Assembly (NCBI GenBank): GCA_019671135.1
Contig: JAHRHY010000014.1
Span: 1,486,001 to 1,550,000, forward strand
Direction: 5' to 3'
DNA from: Linnemannia hyalina
Lineage: Eukaryota > Mortierellomycota > Mortierellomycetes > Mortierellales > Mortierellaceae
Length of the DNA stretch: 64,000 bases
Part shown: piece after piece, positions 1 through 11,159 of the stretch
Layout of the letters: each line of letters begins with the position of its first letter
Numbering within the stretch: the first letter of the stretch is position 1
Notes under the pieces: generated by a model
Seen by the model: only the letters and a program-made list of their open reading frames with translations
Told to the model about the DNA's origin: nothing
Database searches by the model: none
Program-made: the position numbers and the translations under genes

Positions 1-1
1 G

Positions 2-163
2 TGCAATTCAGCGATGAGAGTGTCCAGATTGACGGGTGTGGAGTATAAGGCGACTGAGCGGGCCTTGGGTAAGTGGAGGGAATGGGTTCTTGACCAGATC
101 TCTTCTTTAATTGTTTTTTTTTGTCTAGGCATAGGGTGTCCATGGGAACAGGAGAGGTTGTAG
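2..163 (+). CDS. possible 3' end of a gene cut by the left edge
   Basis: The frame starting at base 2 is open from the window edge to a TAG at 161-163, about 53 codons. Its first half looks coding-like (charged, mixed composition). A GTAAGT at about 70 and a polypyrimidine-TAG at about 127 could form an intron, so the exact 3' end is unclear. The minus strand is also partly open here. No family is recognised. From 164 to 516 I see no gene. Confidence 0.2.
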   Translation, partial: CNSAMRVSRLTGVEYKATERALGKWREWVLDQISSLIVFFCLGIGCPWEQERL

Positions 164-477
164 ATCGTTCGTCGGGAAGAGAATCATAAAACCAAATCGG
201 GAAGGCAGAGCAACCAATAGAGTAAGTGTGTCAATGCTCCAAACGACCATGAACACACAAAATGTCCGATGGAACAAAACGAGCGCATGAAAATTTTCCT
301 AATGTGAGCCCTTGTGGGATGGACTGGTTTGCCATGGTGGATGCTCCTTGTGTCATAGTGCCAAACAAAAAGGGCGGAAACGTCTGGTGTTTCGACAACG
401 GCAGTGGTGAGAAATGAGGACTCTTGAAAGGAAATTCGAGTGTATTTTCTTTTAAATAGGGTCCCTGCTCCAGCACC

Positions 478-498
478 AAAAAAAAAAAAAAAAAAAAA
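478..498. repeat. poly(A) run, 21 nt
   Basis: An uninterrupted run of 21 adenines lies just upstream of the small gene that starts at 517. It may be a slippage-prone microsatellite in that gene's leader. Confidence 0.9.
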
Positions 499-516
499 GA
501 CAATAACCAAACACAC

Positions 517-825
517 ATGGCTTCCAACTATCGTCACGTCTTTCAGCTCCCTCTTCAGGTTGATCTCCCTCCTGCACCTCTTCCTGCTACTGTCACCTCA
601 TTCCCGGACCCTCTTGTCGCTCAGACTCCTCCTCCCCCTCCCCCTCTTCTTCCCATCCAAGAAGCCGGCGATGTTCACCTCCAAGTTCAGCTGTCGGCCG
701 TTCAACTCCAGCTTCAAGCCCTGGCCATCCATGTGGCTCAGCAAGGTTATCCTGCCGAGGACGGGGACGATGACATGATGATGGTCGATGAAGTCGATGA
801 TAATGGGTCCGAGGACGAAAAGTAA
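517..825 (+). CDS. small Pro-rich protein with acidic tail
   Basis: This is a single-exon ORF of 102 aa that I do not recognise. The first half is Pro/Leu rich with a run of six prolines near residue 38. The middle is an amphipathic Gln/Leu/Val stretch (about residues 50-75), and the C-terminus is strongly acidic with Asp, Glu and three consecutive Met, ending in EDEK. The ATG follows an A-rich context. Composition is protein-like, unlike the T- or C-runs that produce most other ORFs nearby. Two other small ORFs in the window (10911 and 21500) share the plan of a short single exon after a C/T-rich or A/T-rich leader. It could be a transcriptional cofactor-like acidic protein, but this is speculation. 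Confidence 0.45.
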   Translation: MASNYRHVFQLPLQVDLPPAPLPATVTSFPDPLVAQTPPPPPPLLPIQEAGDVHLQVQLSAVQLQLQALAIHVAQQGYPAEDGDDDMMMVDEVDDNGSEDEK

Positions 826-2767
826 TGTTTTTTACTTTTTTTTTCCCGACTGTACCCTGACTCTCATACTGTCATACCACTGTCCTTCGCTCTCCTCCGT
901 CTTTGTCTCGAACGTCTGTCCCGTTTCCCTAAGCCTCTTTGTTTCCGCAACCTTTCCTTCCTTCTTACTTCCCGTACCTCATTTCATCACTCACTTCTGC
1001 TCCACTCACCCAATTACTTTTTAACTCGTCATCCTTCTTTTACACTTCCAAATCCCCCCCCTCTTCAGTAACATCATCTATGTACTCCCTTCATCTCATC
1101 ACCTTTTTCGACACCAAAAATAAACGTACTTCACTAATTGCGACTATACCCACCACCCGAGACCAGTATGTGAACCACATCCGAATGAACTCACCTTGGC
1201 GTCTTGACAGAATCTACTCTCAGTTGGGAAGTATGAGGTCACGGAAAGAGTAAGCAAGTTATCGAGGCAGAGGCGAGCGTAAGGAAAAAGGGTAGGTCGG
1301 AGAGAAAAGAGAAACCTTCTTTCCTTCCTTGGTTCCTACACCCATCTTGCGACTGGTGTTCGTCTTTCACATCACAGTCATTACCTTCTGTTACTCTGGT
1401 CTTTTTTTATTGGCTGTATCTGCAACTGGCTACTTAATGGTGCCTGAGTCTTGGGACGCGTTGAAAAGTATAGTATCAGCAAGAACAAAGTGGACGCGAC
1501 ATGACGACCTTGATAGCCTGCACCTTCTTATCCTACTTGCAAGCCAAACAAGAAATCGCAGAACGTGGACTAGTGGCGAGTCGGTGTGGATAGTAGATAA
1601 GTACGAGCGAACAAAGTACATTACAATCGATGCAAAACAGGTGAGATATGGATGATAAGGGTTAAGAGTGATAGAGAGAGAGTATGAGTGAGAAATGGTC
1701 CTCGGAGGAACGACCTAGTGAGCTACTTGTTCCCCATTTCACATGTGTTGAGATAGCCTTTCTTTCCACTCGTTCGCTCTCGCTTCTTGTTGTTGTTGTT
1801 GTGGTGGTGGTGGTGGTGAACCATTCACTTCTCGTTAAGCCTTCACTCGCCTTTTCCTCTTTTCCATTCATTTTTCTATTACGTCCTTCCTTCCTCGCCA
1901 TCCCCTGCCCCGACTCTTGCCCCTCCACACTCGCCATCGACCTATTCCTTCCTGCTCCAGTACCCATCACATTTCTCAACACCACACAGCATCCACCATC
2001 GGCCACCCCCTTCTTTCTTCACTGTCCTCCACATCTCTCTTCATCTGTCGTCCACCTCAAAATAACAACTGCTCTCATCTCTTATCAAACTCACAACAAC
2101 ACACGGACGTAGTCTCACTCCCGCTTCTTAACTGATCAGAGCTGGCGGACAGAGGTCATCACATCCCTAACGGTCATCGCCCTGTTGTTACGAGGACCCA
2201 GGGCTATTGTTCAAACCGGTTCAACGCTTTTTCGTTAAGGGTGCATTGGAGGGAGAAAAACAACAAACCAGAGGGAACAACAAGTACTTTGTTTACCTGC
2301 TAACCTTGTGGGGGTTGTGTACTATGTGGAGAAGGGACAAAGGGCGGGACAGTTCCTTCCCTCTTCCCTCTGAAGCAATGAATGACTGAAACGAACAATG
2401 GACTAACAACAAGCTTGTTGGGGGGGGGGGAAAGAAAAACTACATCGTTGCCACCACCATCAACTCCTGTTCCTTCCACATTCGTCACCCTCGTTGCTCT
2501 CTTTACACTCATGTACCTCCCTCTCTCTTTACTTCCATTTGCTCATCCATTAAACTTCCGCATTCAGAGCAGACATCCCATTAGTACCTTTTGTTCGATT
2601 CACTATTGTTTTTTGTTTTCATGATTTCTCTGTTGAAAAAAAGGAGGTATGTAACAGTTGTATTATGGTAATGAAGGTAATGCTATGTTTTTTTTGAGAG
2701 GTATGCTAAGCCATGGAAGGGAAAGGGTATGAGAACAGTGTGTGATGGTTGGTGGGTATCTATGGGG
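826..2767. other. intergenic, no gene seen
   Basis: The stretch is dominated by pyrimidine tracts (830-1070 and 1840-2110) and a GTT/GGT repeat near 1785-1820. Open frames here are Ser/Leu/Pro or Val runs from low-complexity DNA. There is an orphan C/T-rich leader-like segment at 1990-2130 with no credible ORF after it. Confidence 0.6.
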
Positions 2768-3325
2768 TTAGCGCTCAAGCTTGGAGCTGGTGCTGGTGCT
2801 GGTGCTGGTGTGGGTATAGTCGGCGGAGGTCATAGGAGTATCGTAGAGATGGATCGAACCACCGACCGAGTAGTAGTGGTCGTCATCGTAGTACTCGAAT
2901 ACATCGCAGTGGAGGTGCTGGCTGTTGTAGCCGTTTGGGCTTGCGGCGGGGTCAGCAAAGAATCCGCTGCTGCCAGAGGTGTCTGCAAAGAAGGAGGTCG
3001 CCCCGGCAACAACCATGGCTTCTTCGGGCTGGTAGTCTTGGGAAGGGTCTTGAGGCAAGTCTTGGGGGGTATCGATCTCCAGGGCCATGAACTGGTCATC
3101 GAGGTTCGACAGATCGTTATTGTGCTCCTCCACGTTGTCAGAAGAGGTGGAGGCGGCTGCTGGTGTGAGGGAGAGGTGCTGTTGTTGCTGGTGTTGCTGG
3201 TGTTGCTGATGTTGGTCGTGATCGTCCTGGTGGAAGTCCATAACGACCGAGGAGAGGAAGAGTGATTGATGGGTGGATTCAAGGGAGGTAAGGTACTGGT
3301 TGCGAGTTCGTTGCATTTGAGACAT
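2768..3325 (-). CDS. hypothetical Gln/His-rich protein
   Basis: A single-exon ORF of 185 aa, unrecognised. It has an ordinary N-terminus (about residues 1-28), a His/Gln repeat (HQQ units, about residues 33-50), an acidic central part rich in Asp/Gln/Pro, and a Tyr/Asp cluster near residue 150. The end is a Ser/Thr repeat coded by a GGTGCT-type hexamer (near 2787-2815). The start at 3325 is the first Met, and a plausible A/G-rich leader lies at 3326-3440. The antisense ORFs on the plus strand are Val/Leu mirror images of the Gln/His repeat. The protein is probably largely disordered; nuclear or RNA-binding roles are possible but unsupported. Confidence 0.55.
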   Translation of the reverse strand: MSQMQRTRNQYLTSLESTHQSLFLSSVVMDFHQDDHDQHQQHQQHQQQQHLSLTPAAASTSSDNVEEHNNDLSNLDDQFMALEIDTPQDLPQDPSQDYQPEEAMVVAGATSFFADTSGSSGFFADPAASPNGYNSQHLHCDVFEYYDDDHYYSVGGSIHLYDTPMTSADYTHTSTSTSTSSKLER

Positions 3326-6172
3326 GTCCGTCTTGGAGGTGTGTGAGGGCCGTAAAGGGGTTGTTGTGGTGGTAGCGGGAGTAGAGGAATGGAGAGAAGG
3401 AAAGAAAGAAAGAAAAGGAAAGGAGATCAGCGGACGAAACTAATTAACGAGGGATATATGTGATGCCGATCCATGGGCGACGATAGTAATAACTGTCTGT
3501 ATGTGGGGCAGTCAAACAACAACACTGCCAAGTAGACAGGGTCATGCTTCTGTTAGCTGGATGTTGCTAATATTTGCTTGAACATTAGGGCCAGCAGGGT
3601 GGACTGCTTGTGCTGCTGGTTTCCCTTGCTGGCCATCATATCATGTCCCAAGTTTTTTTGGTTTGTGCTCGCAACTCATCCATATTTCTCTTGCAATCAA
3701 ACGAAAAACAAACAGGGACAAAGGGCAACATGTGGTGGTGTAGTCTGGAAGGAATGGTGAGAGTCGCACCAGTTCTATTTTAACAACAACAACAACACAA
3801 CAACAATGATGGACAGGGACACCTAAAGAGACTTGAAACACCTGCGTTGCCGTGCTCATAATTTCTGGAAATTAAAATTATATTGCTGATAGGACGCAAA
3901 AATGAACGAACGAACAAGAGTGAGAACTCACCAACACCCCCCACTGGTACATACACTACACAGCCATGGAATAATCGCAAGTAGGCGGGCCCATGATGTG
4001 CGGATGAAGAAACTTGGAGAAAAGACTAGACCAGACTTATAGCCCTCCCCCTTGTCTTTTCACAAATTGAACAATGATCTGAAATTGAACAATGATGTGT
4101 TGACACCAATTGCATCCCTCTCACTCAGCGGGATGAATCGTTGACAATGGAGTAAAATAGACTAACAATCCTCCCCTCTTCTCATTTCCTTGTCCTCTTC
4201 TCGTCTCTCGTCTCTTTTCTCATCTCCTTCCTCCCTTCCTCCCTTCTCTCCTCTCTCCCCTTTCGGACCATTAATTAAGGTACAAACCGAAGAACGGCCA
4301 ATGGTATGCACACACCAATTGAGTTCTCCTTACTAAACATGCTTTTAAAACAAAACTCAATGCAACGACGTAATCAGTCGAATGGGTCTTAATTAAGTTT
4401 TTTTTTCAAAGTCCCTCTCTGTCTTGCACATCCTTCACATAAATTTTATGTTGTTGTTTTCATAGGGGGCATTAGACAAGAGGTGGAAGAAGAGGAGAGG
4501 CAGAGGGGAGAAAAACAAGAAATCTGATCGAGAGGTGTACCTCCTGCAGGAGCTGCGGATGTATCTTTCTTCATTTTCAATCACGACAAACAACACCTGG
4601 CATGGCACAGTGTCAATCAATTGATGATCGGCGCTAGTACCTAGGTCTAAGTCTTGGATGTGGTGACTATGTAACAAGTACGATGTAGGAGAGCCACCTT
4701 GACGTCGTCGAAGAAGGTGGCCGAACAAAAGAACAAAAAGAAAAAAAAGAGAGCGTGCCAAGTCAGGATGACTCCGTCGCTCATTTCCCCTCGGTACAGT
4801 ACGTATTTTCTCCATGATGTAATGCTCTCACCCCAACCCCACGCTTGTGCCTGAGAAGAAAAAAGGGCGCTCTTTAGCAAAGCCACTTGGAAAAAAGGGA
4901 CTAACTTGTTCGGGTCTGGAGTATGGTGTTTCTTTCCCATTCACACGCATACGCTCAACCACATCAAGGAACACGATGCGGGAGGTATGTCTTACAGGAT
5001 CGGGGTGCTCGCTGCTCATGCCAAAAGAAAGTTGAGCGATGAAAAACACGTACATGTCGACTAGAAACACAACGACAAAAAACGACAACGCCTGGAGGCA
5101 GGTCGAGTCAGGTGGGATGGCATGGACGTAAAAGTAAAAGAACTACCGTAATGTTCATCCATTTTTTGCAATTGCCTCGTGGAAAGAATGACTCTTTGCT
5201 TCGTGCCTGTTTGACTTAGTCCTCTGACCTCAATCCTCTCAGTCCTTGACCCTTCTTTCGTCCATGAGTCCCTCTTGCAACCACAAAAATAAATACCAAA
5301 CTGCACATGCCAGACCCTCTCCTCGTTACACTTCTCTTTTCCACATGGCATGAGCATGTTCGTTGCCTGTTGAAGCCACAAGAAGAGGCATGCTAGACCT
5401 TGCATGAATTTAGAAAACCACGAAAAAAAGGGATTCATATGTTCAGGAGCGTGCCTAGGTCGAGTGGGAGAGGGTCTTTGACCCTATTGCAATTTCTCTT
5501 TTCCCTCCCCATTCCCCTTTTTTTCACCCCTCTGACCTGTGATCATTGTTGAGTCACCGTGTTGTGGCATGTTCGACCATATTTCTGTTGTACTCACCGT
5601 GCGATTCACGAGCGTGCATTCCTGTTTGTACCTCGTCTCGCACCAACCGAGAATATGAGCTCTGCGAGGGAAGAGAGCGAAGGAGTCATGAAAAAAGGTG
5701 AAAGAGGGAATTGACGCATCACAGAGTTCCCCAGCCCAGAGTACAAATTTTGTTTGTTCGTCATGGAGAAAAAAAAAAAATTGGGCTCATAAGACAGGGT
5801 ACCTGTTCACAACCAGTTGGAGAACGAGAAGAGGGAAAGCGAATGGACCATGAGCGATTAGATGTGTTCACTCACATTTTCCATGCTAGTGTGTGACCAC
5901 GAGGTGCGGTAACACACGTAAAACGTAAAACGTAAAAGGGTTACAGGGAACATGGGATCGTGGGATGAGGTACCCGTGTTTTTAATCATGCCGTGCCCTT
6001 TGTGTGACCCATTGATTCATCTTGCTGCATTGTTTGACAGACAGGCATTTTACATTTCACCCAGACATGGGATGGCAAGGTATGCAGGCGCGCTTCGTCA
6101 ATTAGCACGCATTTATGTTCACTAACGTACGTCAAGGCAGCACATGGCATTACGAACTAGTCAAAACATCGA
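3326..6172. other. intergenic, no gene seen
   Basis: AT-rich spacer with short pyrimidine tracts, the most marked at 4165-4265, CAA repeats at 3780-3805, and direct AAAACGT repeats near 5918-5938. ORFs of 80-125 aa exist on the minus strand (for example 5061-5438), but they lack family features and good composition. Confidence 0.55.
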
Positions 6173-6180
6173 CATAAAAA
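6173..6180 (+). promoter_or_regulatory. TATA-like box of the SAP kinase gene
   Basis: CATAAAAA lies 327 bases before the kinase ATG and is followed by a long C/T-rich leader (6187-6340). This matches the TATA-plus-pyrimidine layout of the genes in the 48-63 kb cluster. Confidence 0.35.
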
Positions 6181-6506
6181 GGACGACCCATTCCCACTTT
6201 TTTCTTTGTCTCTTCGTTCACATCTCCTCATTCATCTCTTCCTTCCTCCTCACCCTCCCCTTCCTTTCTTCTATGCAATTTCAATACCCATTCCATCACC
6301 CCGACCCTCTGTTCCTCCCACCTCTCTCTCTTACCAGTCAGGTAAAAAAAAAAGAAAAAGAAATGCTTTCCCTCCTCCAATGGCTCCCCCAATGATAGGA
6401 TGAGTTGTATGAGGAGTGTGTCTGCTAAAAGATAAGAAAAAAAAAGACAATCCCTTCTCACACGTACCACCCCTCACCCCCTCTCAACGCTCCATCACCG
6501 TCTGTA

Positions 6507-8576
6507 ATGCCAATGCAGTTCGTCACAGCAAAGGAATCCAGACCTCTCCCCTCCTCAAGGATCCAGCCCGTCCACATCCAAACCAACAACCTCAACCGCA
6601 ACAACAACAACAACAACATCCACAACAACAACGTCCACAACAACAACGTCCACAACAACAACGTCCACAACAACAACGTCCACAACAACAACATCAACAA
6701 CAGCAACTTCAACAACAACAACAACAAAAAAGTAGCCTTCCAACTCCCAAGAGGCACCATGTTGAGACGCGCCAACGGATACTTTGACTTCCAGCCCATG
6801 ACTCCTCCAAGGCAGCAGCAACAGCAGCAGCAGCAGTTGCCTCCTTTCGGAAAGGGGTTCCAAACTATTGAGCGCCATGTGGATGAGGGTCTTCAGTTCG
6901 AAACTGAGGAGACCTTGAGTGCTATGATTAAGGCCGATATTGTTACGCTCTGTCAGGAGAGAGGTAACCTATTCTCCTTATTCGTCTGTTGTTTGTTTGT
7001 TTGTTGGAGTTGCATCCGTGAGTATTGATACATTGCGCATTTGCTACTGATTAGGTCTTCCCTCGGAGGGCGACAAGAAGGAGTTGGTCAAGAACCTCAT
7101 GAACTGGGTAAGCATCAGACAACAGCTGCATTACCATACATTCCCATAACTCTTATTCTTCTTCATTGTCGTCGTTGTTTAGAACTCCGTTACTGACTAT
7201 TCGGCATGTTTATTTTCAACTCCTATCGCGCTAAATAGAAAAACGCAAAGCCCGTACCTGGCCCTACTACACCTCAGCTATGCTCGCTCGAGCCCGTGAT
7301 CTCGGTCCAAAAGAAGCCCCTCAACACCATCTACCTCAACTCTCTCCTAAAGGAGGCCAACTTCCAAAGCGAGATCACATACGACCAGCTCAAGATTGGA
7401 CGCAAGCTGGGTTCTGGTGGGTTCAAGGATTGCTATGCCGGCATCTACAAAGGGGTACGTGCTGCTTCTTGTTCTTACCTGTATGTATTCGTTCCAAAGT
7501 ATGCAAAGCAAGGCTGACTTTGTTCCTTGTTCCCATTGCTGAATTGAATAGGAGGATGTCGCGATTGGAGAACTGCGGGTCCAGAACTTCTCGGAGCTAG
7601 ATATCACCGAGATGAAGCATGAGATCGATGTGCTGAAGCAACTTCGCCACGATAACATTGTTCGCTTTGTCGGTGTCTGCACCAGTGTCAGACATCTCTG
7701 CATTGTCACCGAGCTCTGTGAGAACGGCGACCTCTACGATTATATGCGCAAGGTCCGCAAGCCATCCTTTGGCCGCCTGGTATGTTCCTTTTTCGTACTT
7801 CTTCGATCGTTTCGCTGTTGTCAAATGTAAGTTAGGACTCAATGCTAATATGACAACTTTTGTGTTCGCCATAGATCTCATACATGCACGACATTGCTTT
7901 TGCAACTTCATATATGCACAGTCGGAGGCCCAGCATCATCCACAGAGTACGTTCAGAATCCATTGTTCATCTGTACCTGTGTATCCCAAACTCACTTCTA
8001 CGTTATTTAACATCTAAATATTTATTCCGCTTATGTATCCTTCACCATTTTAGGACATGAAGTCGATGAATGTCCTGGTAAGTTCACTTTTCAACCCTCA
8101 CATGAAGCACCACGTTATTCTCAATTGCTTCCAAGACGCCGCCTAACCCTCTTCGTTTCATGCTCCTCGCTTAGATCACGACGGACAACAGGGCAAAGAT
8201 CAATGACTTTGGACTGGCAAGAATCAGGACCAAAGCCAACGCATCGATGCACACCCAGTGCGGCACCCCCAACTGGCAGGCCCCAGAGTTCTGGAGCCCC
8301 AATCCCCGTTACACCGAGAAGGTTGATGTCTATGCCTGCGGTCTTATTTTCTGGGAGATCTTGTCCTGGGCTGAACAGGGGTACCCATACTACAACTTGA
8401 CGGAACATCAGCTGTATGAGGCGGTGAGGGACAAGGAGGTCAGACCCCCGATGGATAAGTTGAGAAAGTACCCCCAGTCGCTGTTGTCGTTGATCCAGGA
8501 TATGTGGAGGAAGGATCCTAAAAAGAGACCTTCGATGTCGTATGTGGTCGAGCGACTGGCCGAGTACCTCCAGTGA
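6507..8576 (+). CDS. SAP-domain TKL-like protein kinase, WNK-like lysine placement
   Basis: Seven exons join to 483 aa: 6507-6963, 7055-7107, 7239-7454, 7552-7779, 7875-7946, 8054-8077, 8175-8576. Residues 1-130 are disordered, with Asn/His repeats and a Gln run. Residues about 133-170 form a SAP-like helix-extension-helix (LCQERGLPS then KKELVKNL), normally a DNA-binding fold. The kinase domain runs about 222-483. It has a glycine loop GSGGFK (228-233), HRD at 341-343, catalytic Lys345 and Asn348, DFG at 361-363, and an APE-like QAPEFW. The usual VAIK lysine is Gly248 (VAIGEL), while Lys233 sits in the glycine loop as in WNK kinases. Exon 6 has only 24 nt and encodes DMKSMNVL. Met at 6513 is an alternative start. 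Substrates are unknown; nuclear action is inferred from the SAP motif. Confidence 0.85.
6606..6695 (+). repeat. 15-bp tandem repeat coding Asn/Val/His units
   Basis: Six units of 15 bp (core CACAACAACAACGTC, outer copies with ATC) lie inside kinase exon 1. In the coding frame they give NNNVH pentapeptides. The other frames give Gln/Arg/Pro or, on the minus strand, Asp/Val repeats, which explains several overlapping open frames. Confidence 0.9.
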
Positions 8577-8629
8577 AAGTGACTCTTTTTTCATATCATA
8601 ATCTCTAATTTGCATCCAAACCGAAAAAA

Positions 8630-8635
8630 AATAAA
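8630..8635 (+). terminator. AATAAA polyadenylation signal of the kinase gene
   Basis: AATAAA lies 53 bases after the kinase stop codon, following an A-run. Confidence 0.5.
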
Positions 8636-8800
8636 TTCCCAATCTGTACATAGTGAACGACCTTTTTCAATTTAACCACATAAGCGCAACTTATTTACTC
8701 TACCACTTTCTTTTCTCTTCTCTTCTCTTCCTCTCATTCCACCCCAGCCCTTCAACACATTCCCCCACCCCCCGAACAACAAACCACCCCGGACACCCCT

Positions 8801-10441
8801 ATCGCGTTCTTCTCGCTCCCGGAACTGGCAGCAGAGCTATGCTCCTACCTGATCACAGCCGACTTTTTGAATCTCATCTGACCAGTAAAGAAATGAACTC
8901 CATCCGTCAACAACTTTTCTGGAACACCCTCTTCCTACGCGACGACGAAAGGACAGAACACTATACGGAATCACAGGAGGGTATGGCATCCCTTGGCAGA
9001 AACATTGATTCGGTCCGCTCGCTCCAGACACGGGGAAACTTTTCTGACGTACTACACCGTCGGGCTGGTCTGGTATCTCAGGAACACAGCATCGTCGGGC
9101 AATGGGTCAGGGCAATCCACAAGACCGAATTAGGTTCCATGTGAGGCGATTGAAGAAACGGAACTTGCGGCGGCCGTTACCGTCGTTCACCAATCTGCGA
9201 TATTTCAGGGCGTCGATGAGACTGATGGTGAGGCGCGCTCACGCTGTACAACAGGTCGCACTCCAGGTTGCCGATACCCTCTTTCGCAGCTCCCCTCAGT
9301 CGATCGTTTCCCTCAAGCTACCGCAGGATGTCAGCGAATACGGAGAGGTAGAGATGGCAATGGGTCAGGACGCCAAGGATTTCGACGACGGGCCATTGGT
9401 TCTCAGTACGGAGCCCTTAACCAACCTGCGCTATCTACGGCTGCCCGATAAGTACCGCGGGTACCACGCCGACCAGATCTGCCCCTTCTTGGAACAGTCT
9501 CCACGATTGGAGTCCTGATACGTGCTTTGCATTACAGAATCGGCAGGCATAGAGGCGATCGCGAGGACCGTCCGTGCTCATTGCAAAGAGATCAAGGAAC
9601 TTTACAATGAAATGCCCTATTCCAACTACAAGGGCGAGTTTGTAATGTCCGTCATAGAAGCGATGAAGCCCTAGTAGCTGGAGAGGTTTTCGTTTACGGG
9701 ATACCACGACGTATTTCCAACTCGGATGGCAGCATCGATTCAGAGACATAGTCAGGTCTTGCAGCAAATCCGATTACAGAGTTGCCACCGTCTGACGAGC
9801 TCCACCATCCATCCCATCCTGAGTTCGTGCCGGGGGCTTCAACATCTGGAGATTATTGGAGGGTACCCATCCCGGATTGCGATCGCCTTGAAGGATGCTG
9901 GGTCAGCCAAGGACTAGGTATGCAAGGATCTTCGGCATCTTATGATTTACGTACATGTCCCTTCTGCTTATTCAGATTCGGACCCGCCACAGTGGGCGAT
10001 GTTGAGAGGCTCTGCCTACATATCGGATCGCTACAGCAGTTGAAATTTTTGGATCTCAGGGGAGCTGCTGTTGTCGTTGACACAACATACAACAACCCGC
10101 CACAGGAGATCAGCTACTCCAAGCTGACGTTTCCTGGACTGCTAAGACTTGGAGATGCAAGCACTGGAGAGCCTAGGTATGTGTCGCTTCTGAAGGATTT
10201 GAAGCAATTGAAGACCTTCCAGGGGTCGGTCTGGTTAAACTATGTGCGGGTACAGGAGAGGATAGTCCAGGCAGAAGTAGAATGGATGTACGTGAATTGG
10301 CCCTCGTTGCTGTTAGCCGGGTTCTTGGACTACGCCAATCAGTCAGCGCTGGAAGAGCGGGCGTACTTGAGGTGGCTGAAGGAGCGGATACCCCGGTTGC
10401 AGTTCACCAAGATGGTTACACCCTCGACCTGGTCTATTTGA
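8801..10441 (+). pseudogene. decayed F-box/LRR gene
   Basis: Conserved F-box/LRR-like pieces are spread over different frames. An F-box-like start (FFSLPELAAELCSYL) opens at 8801 but meets TGA at about 8878 and has no in-frame ATG upstream. The next pieces are in frame 1 (to about 9035), then frame 2 (a LVWYLRN segment), then frame 3 from about 9100. The last frame continues to 9917 but is broken by TGA at 9516 and by TAG TAG at 9672-9677, where CAGCAG is likely ancestral. After a possible old intron (about 9918-9974), the C-terminal LRR part (10012-10441) lies in yet another frame. Leucine-rich lines such as LTNLRYLRLP and LQQLKFLDLRG remain clear. It lies 225 bases after the kinase stop, on the same strand. 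Sequencing errors could explain one frameshift but not the whole set. Confidence 0.7.
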
Positions 10442-10910
10442 CCTCTCGCTCGGCGTTGCTGACCACTTTTCGTAGTTTGTTTTTCTATGGAATAAAATTA
10501 ATAACACATCGGCCCTGTTTTTCATATCGCTAAATTTTTCCCACAGGAAGAGAACACTTGAGAGCATTGGTCATGGAAGAGAGTCAGGGTAAGAGACCCT
10601 GTTACCCCTTCAACTCAATGCTCGCGCACGCTGTGACGAAAGAAAAAAACGAGATCATCTTGTTTTGTTATCGTTCTTGTTATTACTCTTTTGTCCACGC
10701 CCAATTGCTCTCTTTCACTTCTTTCATTTCTTTTCGTTCCTTTTTTCTCTATCTCTTTTTTCGTTCACCACCACCACCACTCTTCCTCCTCCTCTTCTTC
10801 TTCTCCTTATTCATCTTCTCCTTAGTTCTCATATCTCAACACGCAGACCCCCCCCTGTCCCCTCCCTCCCTAACCTCCCTCCCCGACCTCACATCCCCCT
10901 CCACAATAAA

Positions 10911-11159
10911 ATGAGCCTCAATTCAATCCGCAATGGCCTCCACGTCGTTATCCCAGTGGCAGCCGTTGAGCCACAAGTCTCCTTCTCCGAACATTCCGAA
11001 CCGGCCTCTGACGACGCCTCAACCCATGGGTCCCGCTCCCCTGATAGCGGTGAGGTCGCCAATACTCCTCAATCTGCCGAGGCCGGTGGGTCTCACCCTG
11101 GCCCCCCTGGGTCGGATAATGGGACCGGGGCCGAGCAGACGAATATGGGCCTTGACTGA
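10911..11159 (+). CDS. small orphan Ser/Pro/Gly-rich protein
   Basis: A single-exon ORF of 82 aa that follows a strong pyrimidine leader (10660-10905), with an AAA-ATG context. The first 27 residues are mixed and partly hydrophobic. The rest is Ser/Gly/Pro/Glu rich and acidic, with no runs, and is probably disordered. I recognise no family. The longer open frame that starts at 10665 is the translated leader (Leu/Ser/Phe runs) and was not used. Coding status rests on leader placement and composition only. Confidence 0.4.
   Translation: MSLNSIRNGLHVVIPVAAVEPQVSFSEHSEPASDDASTHGSRSPDSGEVANTPQSAEAGGSHPGPPGSDNGTGAEQTNMGLD

Noticed and set aside
2729..3265. 178-aa plus-strand Val/Gly-rich ORF
   Set aside because: It is the mirror frame of the Gln/His and Ser/Thr repeats of the minus-strand gene at 2768-3325.
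6606..6695. regular 15-bp units resembling a CRISPR-like array
   Set aside because: There are no unique spacers. It is a coding microsatellite inside kinase exon 1, in a eukaryote.
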